Origin: Saccharina japonica
Lineage: Eukaryota; Sar; Phaeophyceae; Laminariales; Laminariaceae
Length of the DNA stretch: 64,000 bases
Direction of reading: 5' to 3'
NCBI GenBank assembly: GCA_008828725.1
Contig: MEHQ01001731.1
Location: 616,178 to 680,177, forward strand
Position 1 is the stretch's first letter, and the number at the start of each line of letters is the position of its first letter. The translations under genes and the position numbers were made by a program. Below the pieces are notes generated by a model. It saw only the letters and a program-made list of their open reading frames with translations. It made no database searches and was not told where the DNA came from. Shown here in pieces: positions 20,430-33,800 of the stretch.

Positions 20430-20780
20430 ATCAGGAGTCGCCTTTACCGCAATTCTGAACTATTTTATAGGATACAATATAGAAATCGGGGACTTGGTTG
20501 TGGCCCGCGTGTGGTTCCAGTGTTATGAGACCGAATATTTAGAAAAACGCCGAAAATACTACTTTAGACCCTAACCCTAACCCTAACCCTAACCCTAACC
20601 CTAACCCCAACCCCGCCCCCGCCCCGACCCTTATGAGCTTTGTCTCGAAAAAATCAGGCGTTTTTTTTTTTTTGAAAAATTGGTCGACCACACTAAAAGG
20701 TATGTAATAAAATATTCCCCGATTTCCATACTTTATCCTAGATAATAATTCAGTGGTGCGGTAAAGGCTACTGATAATCA
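20430..20780. mobile_element. Foldback element enclosing telomere-like repeats
   Basis: An arm of about 55 bp at 20435-20490 (GCCTTTACCGCA...GAAATCGGGGA) is inverted at 20716-20770 (TCCCCGATTTCC...TGCGGTAAAGGC). The loop holds CCCTAA repeats and GCGTTTTT / AAAACGCC motifs. No ORF of note. Confidence 0.65.
20569..20604. repeat. Interstitial telomere-like (CCCTAA)6
   Basis: Six perfect CCCTAA units followed by CCCCAA, CCCCG and similar degenerate units to about 20632. This is the complement of TTAGGG, the telomere type of many eukaryotes. The tract is internal, not at a chromosome end. Confidence 0.85.
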
Positions 20781-20878
20781 GTGTGCAGGCTACTGCAGGT
20801 ATAGAGCTCCTCAAGTGATCATGCCACCCTCAGAAAAAGAATGGTGCACCTGCATGCAGGCTACCGTAGCATGCGTCT

Positions 20879-22324
20879 ATATATAGTAGACTCTTGACAC
20901 CACGGCACTTTGTCGTGTTTTTGAAGTCGGTCGCTATACCTGGGCCCGCGCCTCAAAACGGTTACGTAGTATGTATGTACCTGTGGTTATTACTTCTGTA
21001 AAAAAAGTAGGCTGACCGTCCTGGTAAAAAAAAACATCCTGCTGACCTTCGTACCCAGGGGAGTCACTGACATGCACATTTATGGTATATCCTTCACGAA
21101 GTTCATATATACGATGCACTCCTCGAGCACGCGCGATCGAAGTATCACACGCAGATTGCAAACAAATAATGGGTTTCGACGAAAAAATCCAGAAATCACA
21201 CAGCTGACGTTTTTTAGTCTTGCAGTAAAATAAATACGACTGACGTAAAGCAGCTACGTATGATATAGCAGACGAAAAGCGAATCGCAGTGTCCTGGCTT
21301 CCAGCTATTAGATAGGTTCGAGAGACCGTTTTTGCGCCTTTGCGGTTATCTGGAAAAGTAATCAGCGCGTTGATGGCGCACCAATCAGCGCGACCCCTCG
21401 ACGTCACCATGCGGTTGGTCGGCTGGCTTTAGATATGTTTTCCCCCCTTCGAAAAATAAAATTGATTTATCCTATCGTGTCCCTCTTCTTGTGTCAAAAT
21501 TAATTAGTCCACACTATTTTGATAGTTCAAGTGTGGAGGACAGGTTTTGGGAAAAGTTCGTAGAATGGTCGTTGCACATGAACCCATGGAAGATACACCA
21601 GAAGTGTTATCACATCTGAGTATCTTTTCGAGAACCGGGAGAATTCGGCTTAATAACTCGAGCCTCCTTGAAGTCGAGACGGGTCTTGTTTGCCCGCCCG
21701 AACCCTCACTCGATCTATCCCTTCTCCACGATGCTAACCCAACGTGGAGGGCTCTCCCCTTGCCCTAGATATAAGAAGGAAAAGTGCAGCCCTCGGTATA
21801 GCGGGTCAAAGCTACCACATCACTTGGGACCTTTGGGACTCTACGAGAGTAGGGGCGCTCCATACAAGTCATTAATTAATTAATTTCTAAATTATGTATG
21901 ATTACTGTAGTAATCTACTCTGTACAAGTGTCAGTAGCATAGATGCTTTCGGAGCTTCTGTTTCGTTTCTATGATACGCTCTGCTATTTAAGGGTTGCAT
22001 TGCCACCACGAAATACGAATCAATCAGCCTTGCAATCCAGATTTGACCCATCGTCAATGCCCTCGAGTATCGCCTTGGTGGTGCGGCGGTGTCTTCGTAG
22101 CGTACGTACCGGTCCTCGTAGTGGCTAGCGATGAGTTCGCTTCCTTCCGTAGATGTTGCTACATCCGCCGCGCAATAGATGCGAGGGGTAAGGAGGGGAG
22201 GGGTTGGAGGGGGGTGGGGGGTGGCTGTCACGGCGTGGTCCCGGATGCTACTACAGTAGTGCAGCATTCATAGTATTACTTCGTACAGAAGTACAGTCGT
22301 AATAGTAGCGCAGATCGGACAAAT
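20879..22324. other. No gene confidently seen
   Basis: The longest frame is 158 codons on - (20934-21410), unrecognised. Part of it (21110-21190) is similar to 37960-38040 (CGCGCGATCGAAGT), so it probably lies in a dispersed repeat. 20812-20878 just before is a right end of the 'GACGCATGCTACG' element. 21540-21870 and 21940-22170 are unremarkable. Confidence 0.35.
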
Positions 22325-22615
22325 CATGTATAGATCATTCCCAGTTCATGATCTAGATCTTTCGAGGCAGATAGATATATTCCAGATGCTGTATGATCTG
22401 TATGATCTGTATGATCTGTATGATCTAGCTCATGTTGCCGGGTGGGAGCCGTACAATCTGCATGATCTAGGACACGTTTCCTGGGTTGGATCTGGGCTAT
22501 GCAGGTCCTACACAACTTGTCATAACGGCAGGTGGGGAACTACTGTAGATGATCTAGATCATGATATATCTGTAGATGATCTATCTGTAGATGATCTACG
22601 TAGATCATGATCTGC
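22325..22615. repeat. GATC-rich dispersed repeat, inverted copy
   Basis: (GTATGATCT)4 at 22390-22425 is followed by CACGTTTCCTGGGTTGGAT and TAACGGCAGG. These are the reverse of blocks at 44020-44100. It ends in TGTAGATGATCTATCTGTAG repeats. Confidence 0.65.
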
Positions 22616-22677
22616 CCGAGGTGTGAGTAGTAGTACTCGTAAACAGGTGGCCGGGATACCCCCCCCCCTTTACTCAT

Positions 22678-22966
22678 CGAAGCTGTCATCCATATGCAAG
22701 TCCGCCTCGCAAGCGGTTCTTAGTAGGATGCTGCAGCTCACCCTTCATGCGACTCACCGAACACCTCACGTTTCGCTTCGCTCTTCGGTGCAAGCAATCG
22801 ATGTCTGCCTGGTCGGTGAAAACCCGACATGCTCCGTCCCGGCGTTGTAGGGATGCGAGGGTCTACGGTCCTACGACTACGTCCATGCATGAATATGAAG
22901 TACACCCCCCCCCACTATGGTCATATGACTACGGCCGTGCACGACATGAGTACACCCCCCCGCACA
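22678..22966 (+). mobile_element. C-tailed retroposon (second family)
   Basis: Runs from CATATGCAAGTCCGCCTC through CAAGCGGTTCTTAGTAGGAT and CCCGACATGCTCCGTCCCGG to a duplicated 3' end, each with TGAAGTACACCCC / TGAGTACACCCC and a C-run. Confidence 0.75.
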
Positions 22967-23187
22967 ATGTAGGCGTAAAAGCATCCTTGTGGAGACATTA
23001 AACACATTATCTATAGCAAACCCCACAAGATGTCGGCAATTTCTCAATTCGGTACGTACGCCTAATGGTGTGCCCCACACTGTTTAATGTCTCCGAAACC
23101 GTTTTTTTGCTACCACATCATGCAAGGGGAGAGTCTCGGTCACCTGTGTAGGGGGGTCATTGTAAGGGGGGGGGAGGGGGCGTACTC

Positions 23188-23250
23188 TTTTGTTGCTTGC
23201 CTTAGCCATTTGACCATTGACCACGCATCCCTTTCGAGACTGAGCGGGGG
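23188..23250 (-). mobile_element. LINE 3' UTR fragment
   Basis: CGTACTCTTTTGTTGCTTGCC through CCCTTTCGAGACTGAG follows a G-run at 23165-23176, which is the C-tail of the - strand element. Confidence 0.65.
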
Positions 23251-23891
23251 GAAAGGTTTGGTTCAGGTACTTGGTCTGACAAATCAGGACAGGCAAACAA
23301 GCAAAGATGCTACATACGGTACGTAGGAGAGCGGTTGTTCTGAGCGCGTCAAGACCTCTTCGGTTCTCAATGTACTAGTTTTAGTATGGGGCAAACCGTG
23401 GTCTCCTACAGTACGAAGCATGTTTGGAAACAGGGGACGATATTCAGGCGGACCAAAGCAACTCTTTCTACGTACAGGGGCGACAATCAGTCCGTTGCCT
23501 TGCTTGGACGACCTTCTTGAGAGACTCGTCTGTGCACTGCTGTGCTACACATGGCTTGTTTTTATTTTAGAATTAACCCGGCAGAATGACAGCTTGGGTG
23601 GGTCAGCTGAGTAGGGGAATATGGTATCGACGCATGCGGAATGCCCGGGAGACTTGAAACATATGTCTACGTACACATCAGACAGCTGTCAGAGTGGAGC
23701 TCTACAGTCAAAGGGGGCAAGAGCAAAGCACGACCACCATAGCTACGAGTATAGGCGTGTGCGTCTCGTGCGAAAAGAGACAGGGTGCATGCTCACGTTC
23801 TCTGCTCGCTGGATTCCTGCTCGAAGCAAACCCCATGCGTACACGGTGCATACGTACGCGATGTATACGCGATGATGCGATAGAGCTCAAT
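23251..23891. other. No gene seen
   Basis: Short frames only; nothing recognised. Confidence 0.4.
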
Positions 23892-24001
23892 TGCGAGGGA
23901 CCATAGTAAACAGGACTAAATATTGTTAGTAAAAATAGATAATTGTATAGGTTGTTGTATGTGCCGTAGGTCCTATTTACTATTCCCCCCCCCCCGTAAT
24001 A
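23892..24001. mobile_element. Palindromic MITE
   Basis: GGGACCATAGTAAACAGGAC at the left and GTCCTATTTACTATTCCCCC at the right, with the family's GTTAGTAAAAATAG motif. Confidence 0.8.
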
Positions 24002-24257
24002 GCCTTGTCAAACAAAAACAGGAGATATCCTACGATTCCACTGGTGCGTTTTTTTATATTTCGCTGCCCGCTTGATTCCTGCTGCCGGACCTAACTCCAT
24101 AAACACACCAACATGGATGGCGCAACACTAATACCACTAAAATACGCTGCCTGTTTTTATATTTCGCTGCTCGCTTGTGATCGCGCTCAGGAAAAGCCGC
24201 ACGCATACACTCGTCTACACACACGATGGTGCAAAATCGTATGTTAAGTCTCGTTAA

Positions 24258-24337
24258 CCCCTTAAGAACTGGTCCCACGAATTTGGGGGGAAACTACTTG
24301 GAATTAGTGTGGGACACTTTGTTTCAGTTCTGACTGG
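24258..24337. mobile_element. TTAA-flanked MITE (piggyBac-like)
   Basis: TTAA precedes CCCCTTAAGAACTGGTCCC. The other end is CAGTTCTGACTGGG followed by ATAAC. It is the same element as 8422-8512, 26228-26313 and 63902-63990. Confidence 0.65.
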
Positions 24338-24639
24338 GATAACAAAGAACGAGACAAGAGGTTGAGCAGTAAGCAGTAGGTACAGGAGAGGAGCAAGACT
24401 TCGTGCAAAGCTTTTTCATTGTTTTGGTTCCCCTTGGTTTGTATTACTTTGGGAAATGCTTGTGGGTGGTCAACGGTGAAGGTCATGCTGCTCCTTTGGG
24501 GAATGTTTGTGGGTGATCAACGGTGAAGTTCATGCTGCACACCGACGTAAAGCAAACGCAACAACAACAACAACAATAATGAACGAATGCGCGCTGCCCT
24601 GTTTTTTGTTTTCTTCTTTCCGATCACGCCACATCGCAG

Positions 24640-24802
24640 GAGACCATCCGACTTGACACGGCTGGGCAGCGTCAGAAACATCGGCGGTGACCGCGAGCGC
24701 GTTGAATCGCTGGTCTCGCTGATATCGGAGAGAGACGCCGCGATATCGGCTCTCGAGTTCGAGGTCCAGCGCCTCACCAACGAAGTGCAGAAGCAGACAA
24801 AG
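24640..24802 (+). CDS. Phosphatase exon 1 (of those visible): coiled coil
   Basis: The acceptor CATCGCAG follows a pyrimidine-rich stretch, and the donor is AAG|GTGTGG. It encodes [20 protein letters not shown] and then [16 protein letters not shown], with heptad-like spacing of L/I/V. The exon enters with one base of a split codon, so at least one coding exon must lie upstream. Confidence 0.75.
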
Positions 24803-27800
24803 GTGTGGGAGCTGCCTATGCAAGGAATGTGTAAAGACACGTGTATGTTTGTTTGGAGAAATCATGGGAGAAATGAAACAGTGCCTGGTCAGCGTGTGCT
24901 TCCAGTATTTAATTATGAAAAGTATCGGAGAGAGACGCGGTGATATCGGCTCTCGAGTTTGAGGTCCAGCGCCTCACCAACGAAGTGCAGAAGCAGACAA
25001 AGGTGTGGAAGCCGTCTATATGTGCAAGGAATATATGTAAAGACACGTATGTTTGTTAGCATAAATCATGGGAGATTTAAAACAGTGCCTGGTCAGCGTC
25101 AGCGTGTGCTCCCAATATTATGAGAAGGGTTGTTTTGAAGAAACGCCATACATCTATTCGAAACCCTTGCCCTAGTCAGCGTGCGGTTCCAGTACCACGA
25201 GAAGGCTTTATTTGAAGAAACCGCTATAAGCCTACTCGGGGAGGGGGGGGTGCCGAAAAGACTAACGACTGGGTATGGCCATCCTCGTCACGAAGCGTGT
25301 CACTTCGACAGTCACCAGCCGCCCAGTTGTTGAAGCGCGAGCATCCCTTAGAGCCGTTGAAATACACCTAAGTGGACGAAAAAAGACTCGGGAACACCCC
25401 AACGGCTCTTTAATTGCCGGAGAGAGTGGTAGGCATAACTCAGAAACATGGGCGTTTCTTATCACTAATAGCAACCACCTTTTTGCAGTAGCACTTCTGC
25501 TTACCAACGCACCCTGTCATCTCAACGGTCACCAACCGCGCAGGTGGTGAAGCGCGAGCATCCCTTAGAGCCGTTGATACATCTGGTGGACGAAAAGGGG
25601 GTCGGCGGCAAAGGAGTTTACATGGGCAGGAAGGCCAGCGTCGCGACGGCCACGGCCCTGCGCGGGTTGGGTCCGGCGAAGAAGGGCGATGACACGGCGC
25701 AAAAGATGCTGTCCATGTTCAAGAACCCCAAGGAGCACGCGGACTACCTCACGTCTCAGAGGTGCGCGGCATATACCGTAAAAAGAGCGCTTTTTTAGTC
25801 TTGGAAGGTGGTATACGCTCCCCATTCATAACTACAATACAGCCATACGATTAAATGGACTTTTCGTATTTTGTCGATTATAGGAGAGTCGGTGTAAGCA
25901 AAAGGTTGATTGTCGCCTTGAGCTGCTACCGATACCAGCAGGAGCTTTCCTGTGGCGCGATATATATATCATCTATGCCGTCATTAATTGTGCAGGATAA
26001 AAACGGTGTACCGTTTTCTGGCAGGCTTATCCCACGGTACACAAGGGGTTTCCACTTATTTTCTCGATGATTTCTGACCGGATGAGCTGAAGGCAGCAAC
26101 TACCGGTTTTGTAGTATGATACTTCCACTACGTATATACGTATATAGCACATTTTTTTCCGTAGAATTGCTGTACGAGTAGTGCATAGAAATTATGGTCG
26201 GGTTGCGTGAAATAAAGCTTATTTTAACCCCTTAAGAACTGGTCCCCCTTTTTTTGGGGAGAAGAAATTCTTGGGATTAGTGTGGGATACGTTTTTTTTC
26301 AGTTCTGAACGGGTTTTAAGCCATATGGTTCGGGTAACATGGTGGCATATTGAGGTCCTCATGTGAGGGAGGAGCTCAGAAAATTAGTCTCCACCCCTGG
26401 TATACATGAAAGGACGAACTACGCCCCGATTTGCCTGTATATTGTCACTATTAATACCAGGCGAGTGGATATAACCGCAAAAGAGCATAGAAAAAACACT
26501 GTTTTCCTCTCTCATATCCCGGTGTATCTCCTCAGGTTTGCTAAAGACCTGATGCGCTTGTGCAGAGGGGTTTCCCACCTCTACGAGGCGGAGCCGCGCT
26601 GTGTTTTTCTGCAGTCTCCCGCGTACGTCTTCGGGGACATCCACGGCAACTTAGAGGTATGTACGTGTAAATTGTTGTCACCCTTGGACACCCTTGTGAG
26701 ACTTTGATCTAATTAGAGACGTGCTTCGGAGCGTAGGTCGTGATGAATGTGTGGAAAACTGCGAGCATCTGGCTGGTACGCTGTGGTGCGCCGAAATGTG
26801 CGTGTACCTCTCACGGCAGCTCTCTCGATCGACCTTGAGTCGTGTGCTTTCTTAAAGTTTGATCTAATTAGAGACGTGCCCTCCGGTAGGAGTCGCATGT
26901 TTGACCCCCAAAACAGTCAGACCTCGGACAGATCAGATAGATCACGATCTACAGATAGTATGTACGTAGTGTGAGACGATAACTAACAGACCTGAACAAA
27001 CAACAAGACAATTCAATCAATCAACCGATTGGATAGATTCATCAAGAAGTATGTTTCAACAACAAATCATGACAAGACACTGGGTGTACTGGTGTGGTTG
27101 AGTAGAAAAAACGGGTTCAATGATAGGAAAGAGGGAGAAGAATAGTGTGTATTAATTAATTGATTTCGCGAAAGAGGGAGAAGAATAATGTGTGTAATAT
27201 TTAATTAATTTCGCGAAAGAGGGAGAAAGAATAGGGAGAAGAATTATAATAATATATGTGTGTGTAACAATTAATTAATTTCGCGAAAGAGGGAGAAGAA
27301 TATGAAGACAACACACACAACAACAACAAAAAATCAATCAAAACCAAAAATAGTTGACAGCTTCAACCAACCAACCAACCAACCAATCAAAACCGACGAC
27401 GACGACAACGGTCCGTCGGTCGCCTTCGAAACAAAACGAAACAAAAACAGGACCTTCATTTCTTCGCGGACAACATCTGGAAGCTGGGCATGAACCTCAC
27501 CGCGGGAAAGTTCCTCTTCCTCGGTGACTACGTCGACCGGGGACAGCTCGGGCTGGAGTGCCTGGCATACCTATTCTCCCTCAAGGTGGGTGGTTTTGGG
27601 CCATGTGGGACAACCCGTCAGATCACTCGAGTGTCTCTACTGCTGTACTCATAATTGTGCTAACCAGAGGAAGGTGGGAAGTAGGGACACCACCTTTGTC
27701 AGCTAAACGTTACCGAGGGTTTGTTCTTCGTGAAACCTGAAGCTGGCCTTGCAACCCGAACCCTAACAGCAAACCTATGACCAAAACTCCCTGCCAGTGA

Positions 27801-30800
27801 TCGGTGCTAGGATGCTAAGCCAGTGATCAGTGCTACAGTAGGATGCTGTGCTTTTTATGAGATACCCTATCTAGACGTTGATTCGGTCGGCTTGGGTGCT
27901 GTGTTTGTAAATGCACCCCGTGTGTCGATTCCTGTAGCATGCTTCCTGTGTGTTTTGTTTTGGTATGTACCACTTGGTATGCACCGTACCACTTTGGGCG
28001 GAAATGTAAGGGGCCGACTATTTATACCCATTCCAACTAATAAAAATAGTCGGCGGCTTGTTTTGGAACGAAGGGTGGGTGGTTTTTGAACGAAGGCTGC
28101 CGCTCAAAAATGTCACGATGAAACAAAATGTTTTGCCGACCCTTGGAAACGCCTACGTACTCGTAGCACCAGGGAACAGTACAATAAGGTAGGTCTAAAT
28201 CGTGATATAATAATAGATATGTACGATACAAAGCCCGCACAAAATCTCATAAGGACAGGTGTAGGGTATAGGTTACCGAAACTGTGATCTAGATGATGGT
28301 CCAGATGATGGTCTGCTCCCCCTCCTCCCCACCCCCAGGAAACCCGTCTCACAAGCGGTTCTTAGTAGGATGCAGCTCACCCTTCATGCGACTCGCCGTA
28401 CACCTCAGGGCGCTGCGCGCTTGGTGCAAGCAATATATGCCTGGTCGGTGCAAATCCGGCGTGCTCCGCCCCGGAATTGTAAGGGCTGCGGCGGTCTATG
28501 GTCATGCGACTACGGTAATGCATGACATGAGTACCCCCCCCCCCCCCGCCGCTCCCCCCCTTACGTAACGCCCGTGCACAGATCGAAAACCCCGACAAAA
28601 TCTTCATGCTTCGCGGCAACCACGAGCTGAGGGACGTCAACGGCTGGGTGGAGTACTACCGCGAGAAGTCCTTCCTGTGGCAATGTCAGGCAAGAAGGGC
28701 TGCGAGGTGGTTGACTATAAGTTGCCAACTAGTTGTTAGTTGACTACGAGGTGTTACGCTTATTAGTTACGCGCGGGATTTGGCTGGGTTTTGGGGTATT
28801 TATACCCGATCGGCGCGTCTGAGGCTCGAACTTTTGTTTATTTACCATCACTGGTACGCTCCGTTTTTTATCTCGTGCGAGATTGTTGTGCGCTTTATGC
28901 AAGAAGACTTTAAAGTCAGATAGTTGACTTAATTCGTCACCCAACTAATCACTAGTCGTCACGTCCAGCTAAGGCATGCCTTATTTCGCCACCCAACTAA
29001 TCACTAGCCGTCAAGTCCAGCCAAGACATGCCTTATTTTGTGACCCAACTAATCACTAGTAGTCAAGTCCAGCCAAGGAATGCCTTATTTCGCCATCCAA
29101 CTAATCACTAGCCGTGAAGTCCAGTCAAGGCATCCCTCATTTCGCCAACCAGTTCATAATAATTAGGATGATAGTTAGGCGTGAACTTCAGACAAGGCAC
29201 GCCTTATTTCACCACCCACCTAATCACTAGCGGTGCAGTCCAGCCAAGGTATGCCTTACTTCACCACCCAACTAGTAACTACCTGGTAGCCGTGAAGTCC
29301 AGCCAAGGCATGCTTTAATTCGCCACCCAACTAATCACTAAGCCTTCAAGTTCAGGCAAGGCATGCCTTATTTCACAACCCCACTAATAACTAGCGGTCT
29401 AGTCCAGCCAAGGCATGCCTTATTTCGCCACCCATCTAATCACTAGTTGTCAAGTCCAACCAAAGCATGCCTTAATTCGCGACCTAACTAATCACTTGCC
29501 ACCAAGGCATGCCTTATTTCGCCATCCAACTAATCACTAGCCATGAAGTCCAGCCAAGGCATGCCTTATTTCGCTATCCAACTAATCACTAGCCGCCAAG
29601 GCATGCCTTATTTCGCCACCCAACTAATCACTAGCCGTGAAGTCCAGCCAAGGCATGCCTTAATTCGTGACCTAACTAATCACTAGCCGCAAAGGCATGC
29701 CTTATTTCGCCTCCCAACTAATCACTAGCAGTCAAGTCCAGCTAAGGCATGCCTTATTTCGCCTCTCAACTAATCACTAGCAGTCAAGTCCAGCTAAAGC
29801 ATGCCTTATTTCGTCTCCCAACTAATCACTAGCCGTGAAGTCCAGCCAAGACATGCCCTATTTCACCACCCAACTAATCACTAGCCGTGTACTCCAGCCA
29901 AGACATGCCTTATTTCGTCTCCCAACTCATCACTAGCCGTGAAGTCCAGCCAAGACATGCCCTATTTCACCACCCAACTAATCACTAGCCGTGTACTCCA
30001 GTTAAGACATGCCTTATTTCACCACCCAATTAATCACTAGCAGTCAAGTCCAGCCAAGAAATGCCGTATTTCACCACCCAACTAATAACTAGCCGTGGAG
30101 TCCAGCCAAGGCATGCCTTATTTCACCACCCAACTAATAACTAATAACTAATAACCAGCCGTCAGTCCAGCCAAGGCATGCCTTTTTTCGCCACTCTACG
30201 TACGAGTAATCACTAAGTCGTCAAGCCTAGCCAATCCACAGGAGTTCTACAGGCAACGGAAGGCAGTGGTAGGCACATATTGTGACTCGTTGACTAGACC
30301 GACGCTATCCTTTTCGCTCAATAAAAGGGGGGGAACCAGCGCCCCCGCCTTTCCCAACGTCCGCCGCGGCTCCTCCTCCTCCACCCGCCGCTCGAGCAGC
30401 AGCAGCAGCAGCAGCAGTAGCACCAGCGTTGCTCTGTACTTGCGCATGACCGCCGGGTTGGAAGAGGGAATCGCTATCGGATGGTGCCCTGCTCACCCCT
30501 TTTTACTATTACGTGGGACCATACGTAGTAAATAGGGACCAAATATTGTCACTAAAAATAGGTAAATATAGAGTTTTTGTGTGTGCCGTAGGTCCTATTT
30601 ACTACATTAGCCCACCCCGTAATACTACAAAAATGACCTCACACTAATTCCAAGTAGTTTTGCCACCGAAAACGTACGTGTGTGCAGTCCTGAAGGGGTT
30701 GAGGGTTTCCACTGGTGCCTTTCCAATACAGCGTAGCCCAAAAAAACTGGCAGCGCTGATGACTCGCGAGGTAGAATCCCCCTCAACCCCCCCCCCCTGT

Positions 30801-33800
30801 ATCGAAGCATTCACGCCGCTGTACCGACCGACCAAAAAAACAACCAACAAACCCAAAACAAAGCAAATACAGTCACGAGAGAGACGGGACTAACCTTGCG
30901 CCCAACGCAACGCTTCCCCCCTCCCCTCCCCCTTGATGCAAGCAATATCTGCCTGGCCGGTCAAAGAAAACCCAACGTGCTCCGTCCCGGCATTGTAGGG
31001 AGGCGGGGGTCTATGGTCATACGACTACAGTTGTGCACGACATGAGTACACCCCCCCCCCCTCCCCCATGCGAACAAACACAACAACCACATGCAGCGCG
31101 CAGTGCTCTCTCCACAAAATTTCGCTTGTTGGCGGTCGTAGAATGGGCTTCAGACCAGCTCGAACGGGACCCCTATTTTGGCGCTGTGGTTAATGATAGA
31201 AAAGAAAACCCCGCCAACGACAGGGTGTAATCACAAATATGGCAGGACTAACGTTGCGCGTGCTTCCATACGCCCCCCCCCCCCCCCCCCCCCTCCCCCC
31301 CCCCCCCCCCCCCTCCTCCCTCACCCGGCTACGGCCATGATGAATATCGACTACACCCCCCCCCTCTCCCCCCTCCCCAACGCGTAGAAACAAAAGAGCC
31401 TGCAGTCCCCTATTTGTGTCGGCCGCGGTGTATATTGGAAAACTCGCCCATCGCTCGTAACAAATCACAACAAAAAATGACATTCATTAAAACAACGTTT
31501 GCGCGCGCTTCTAACAAACCGACCCCCCCCCTCCACGCACTCGACCCTTCTTTTCACAGAACCGGTTCGGAGATTCTCTCGGGGAAGATGTGTGGGAAGC
31601 TTGCAACGCCGTCTTCGACCGCATGCCCCTCGCTGCTGTGATCGACCGGGACATTTTTTGCGTGCACGGGGGCATTCCCCGCCCCCTAGAAGGCTCAAAA
31701 TCGCGCATCCAGGCGAGTTTTTGGGGAAGCGGGGGCACTCATGAAGGAGGCGGAGGGGGGGGGGGCGGGGGGGTGTACTCGATATTCGTGCATGGCCGTA
31801 GTTGTATGATCATAGACCCTCGTATCCCTACAATGTCGGGACGGAACATGCCGGGTTTTCACCGACCAGGCAGATATTGATTGCTATTAATAGCACCAAG
31901 CGCGAAGCGAAACGTGAGGTGTTCGGCGAGTCGCATGGAGGGTGAGCTGCATCCTACCAAGGGGGTGTACTTCATTTTCATGCATGGCCGTAGTCGTATG
32001 ACCATAGCCCCTCGCATCTTTACAATGCCGGCACGGAGCATGTCGGGTTTTCACCGACCAGGCGGACATTGCTAGCGTACTCATTTGTTGCTTGCCTTAG
32101 TCATTTGACCATTGAGTTTGTTTATAAATAATAAACCACCAAGTCACTGCTGTCAGCGCTGACTGAGTCATTGAGTGGTGTTATCCTTTGTATACGAACA
32201 ATACAAGTCCGGGGTTCAAATACCACCGAAGCCGTATGGACGTGGTTGGTGTTTTTATCGTCTTGTTCGTTGTTGGCGGTGGTGTTGGTGTTGGTGGTGT
32301 TGGTGGTGGTGGTGTTCTTGTTGTTGGTGGTGGCGATATTATAGGTGGGCGTGGAGAGAAGGGAGCGAGGGGGGGGGGGGGGGGGGACCGCTNNNNNNNN
32401 NNNNNNNNNNGGGGAGCGTACTCATTTGTTGCTTGCCTCAGTCATTTGACCATTGACCACGCACACATTTCGAGAAGGAGCAAGCGGACGGGGGGGGGGT
32501 GTACTGTATATTAATGCATGGCCGTAGTCGTATGGCCATAGACCCTCGCATCCCTACAATGCCGGGACGGAGCATGTCGGGTTTTCACCGACCAGGCAGG
32601 GAAAGGGTTTTGTAACCATTGATCACGAGCCTCTTTCGAGACGCGGGCTATAGCTGTTCCCTGGTGCTGGTCACGGTAATAGGCCCCGACGAGAAGCGTC
32701 AGAAAACCCAAAATCGCGTCTCAAGCATCATGTCAAGGCGTTCCATCTACAGCGCTCCATGTGGTGTACTGTTTGTTGAAACGGCACGCATTTTGCCGAA
32801 AAATTAAACAAGAGAGAGAGAAAAAAAAGACGTTTTTTTTTTCCCCGCGACATCTCTCCTTCCCCGCCCCCCTCTACCGTCCCAGCATTGTAGGGATGCG
32901 AGGGTCTATCATATGGTCATACGACTACGGCCATGCATGAAAATGAAGTATACCCCCCCTCTACCGCTTATCGCCTACCCCTGCCGACTATACCCCCCCC
33001 CCCCTCCCCCCTTTTTGGACGCGAAACAGGGCATCATGTTTGTTGCCGTGGATACACATCGCGCATCTACAAGTATTATTGATCCTCGGCCTCTCTCCTT
33101 TCCCCCGTCCGCCCCCTAGCGATTACCGCCTTCCGCTGCCGCACCGCTTAAGAATGGTAGTTTACTGACTATTGTTCCTTTAAAATAAGTTTTAACGATA
33201 AGCTAAAACTGTGTTTATGGTCACTTCTCCCATTTGTTTGGACGCGAAAACAGGAGGTCCATGTCGGTTCATGTCGGTTCGTGGCACTTTGACTGAAATA
33301 CTGTTTCAAATATATCGTAGAAATTTTCATTATAAAAATAAAAGCATGATTAGGTGTGGTTACGTACGTCTCCAATTTTTGATGTACGTAAAAACAGCAT
33401 GTCGGTACAGGTAGTTTAATTAATATTTTTCGTTAAAAATGAACTTTGAATGAACCATGTTTAACTCCACGTCTCCCTGTTTTGGTGCACAAAACACAGG
33501 GCATCATGTCGTGTCCGCACATACATGGTAATTTAACTGAGTATTGTTCATTCAAAAATGAACTTTTAACGATAAACTAAAACCGCGCCTATGGCCGCTT
33601 GCGTCTCCACTTTTTCTGTACGCAAAAACAGGAGGACGTCATGTCGGTACATGGCAATTTACTGAACATTGTTTTCGTTCAAATTAACTTGTCATGATGA
33701 AATTAACTTGTCATGATGAAACTGAAACCATGTTTCTGCATGGCCACGTACGTATAATAAATAACGTCTCCTCCCCTTTTTTTCTGCACGCAAAAAAAAC

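Noticed and set aside
21902..22267. - strand frame with ELIASHYEDRYVRYED
   Set aside because: I considered a transposase or integrase remnant, but could not place it in any family and saw no catalytic residues.
28935..30240. Regular spaced repeats reminiscent of a CRISPR array
   Set aside because: Units are directly adjacent with no unique spacers, diverged from one another, and lie in a eukaryotic intron; this is a minisatellite.
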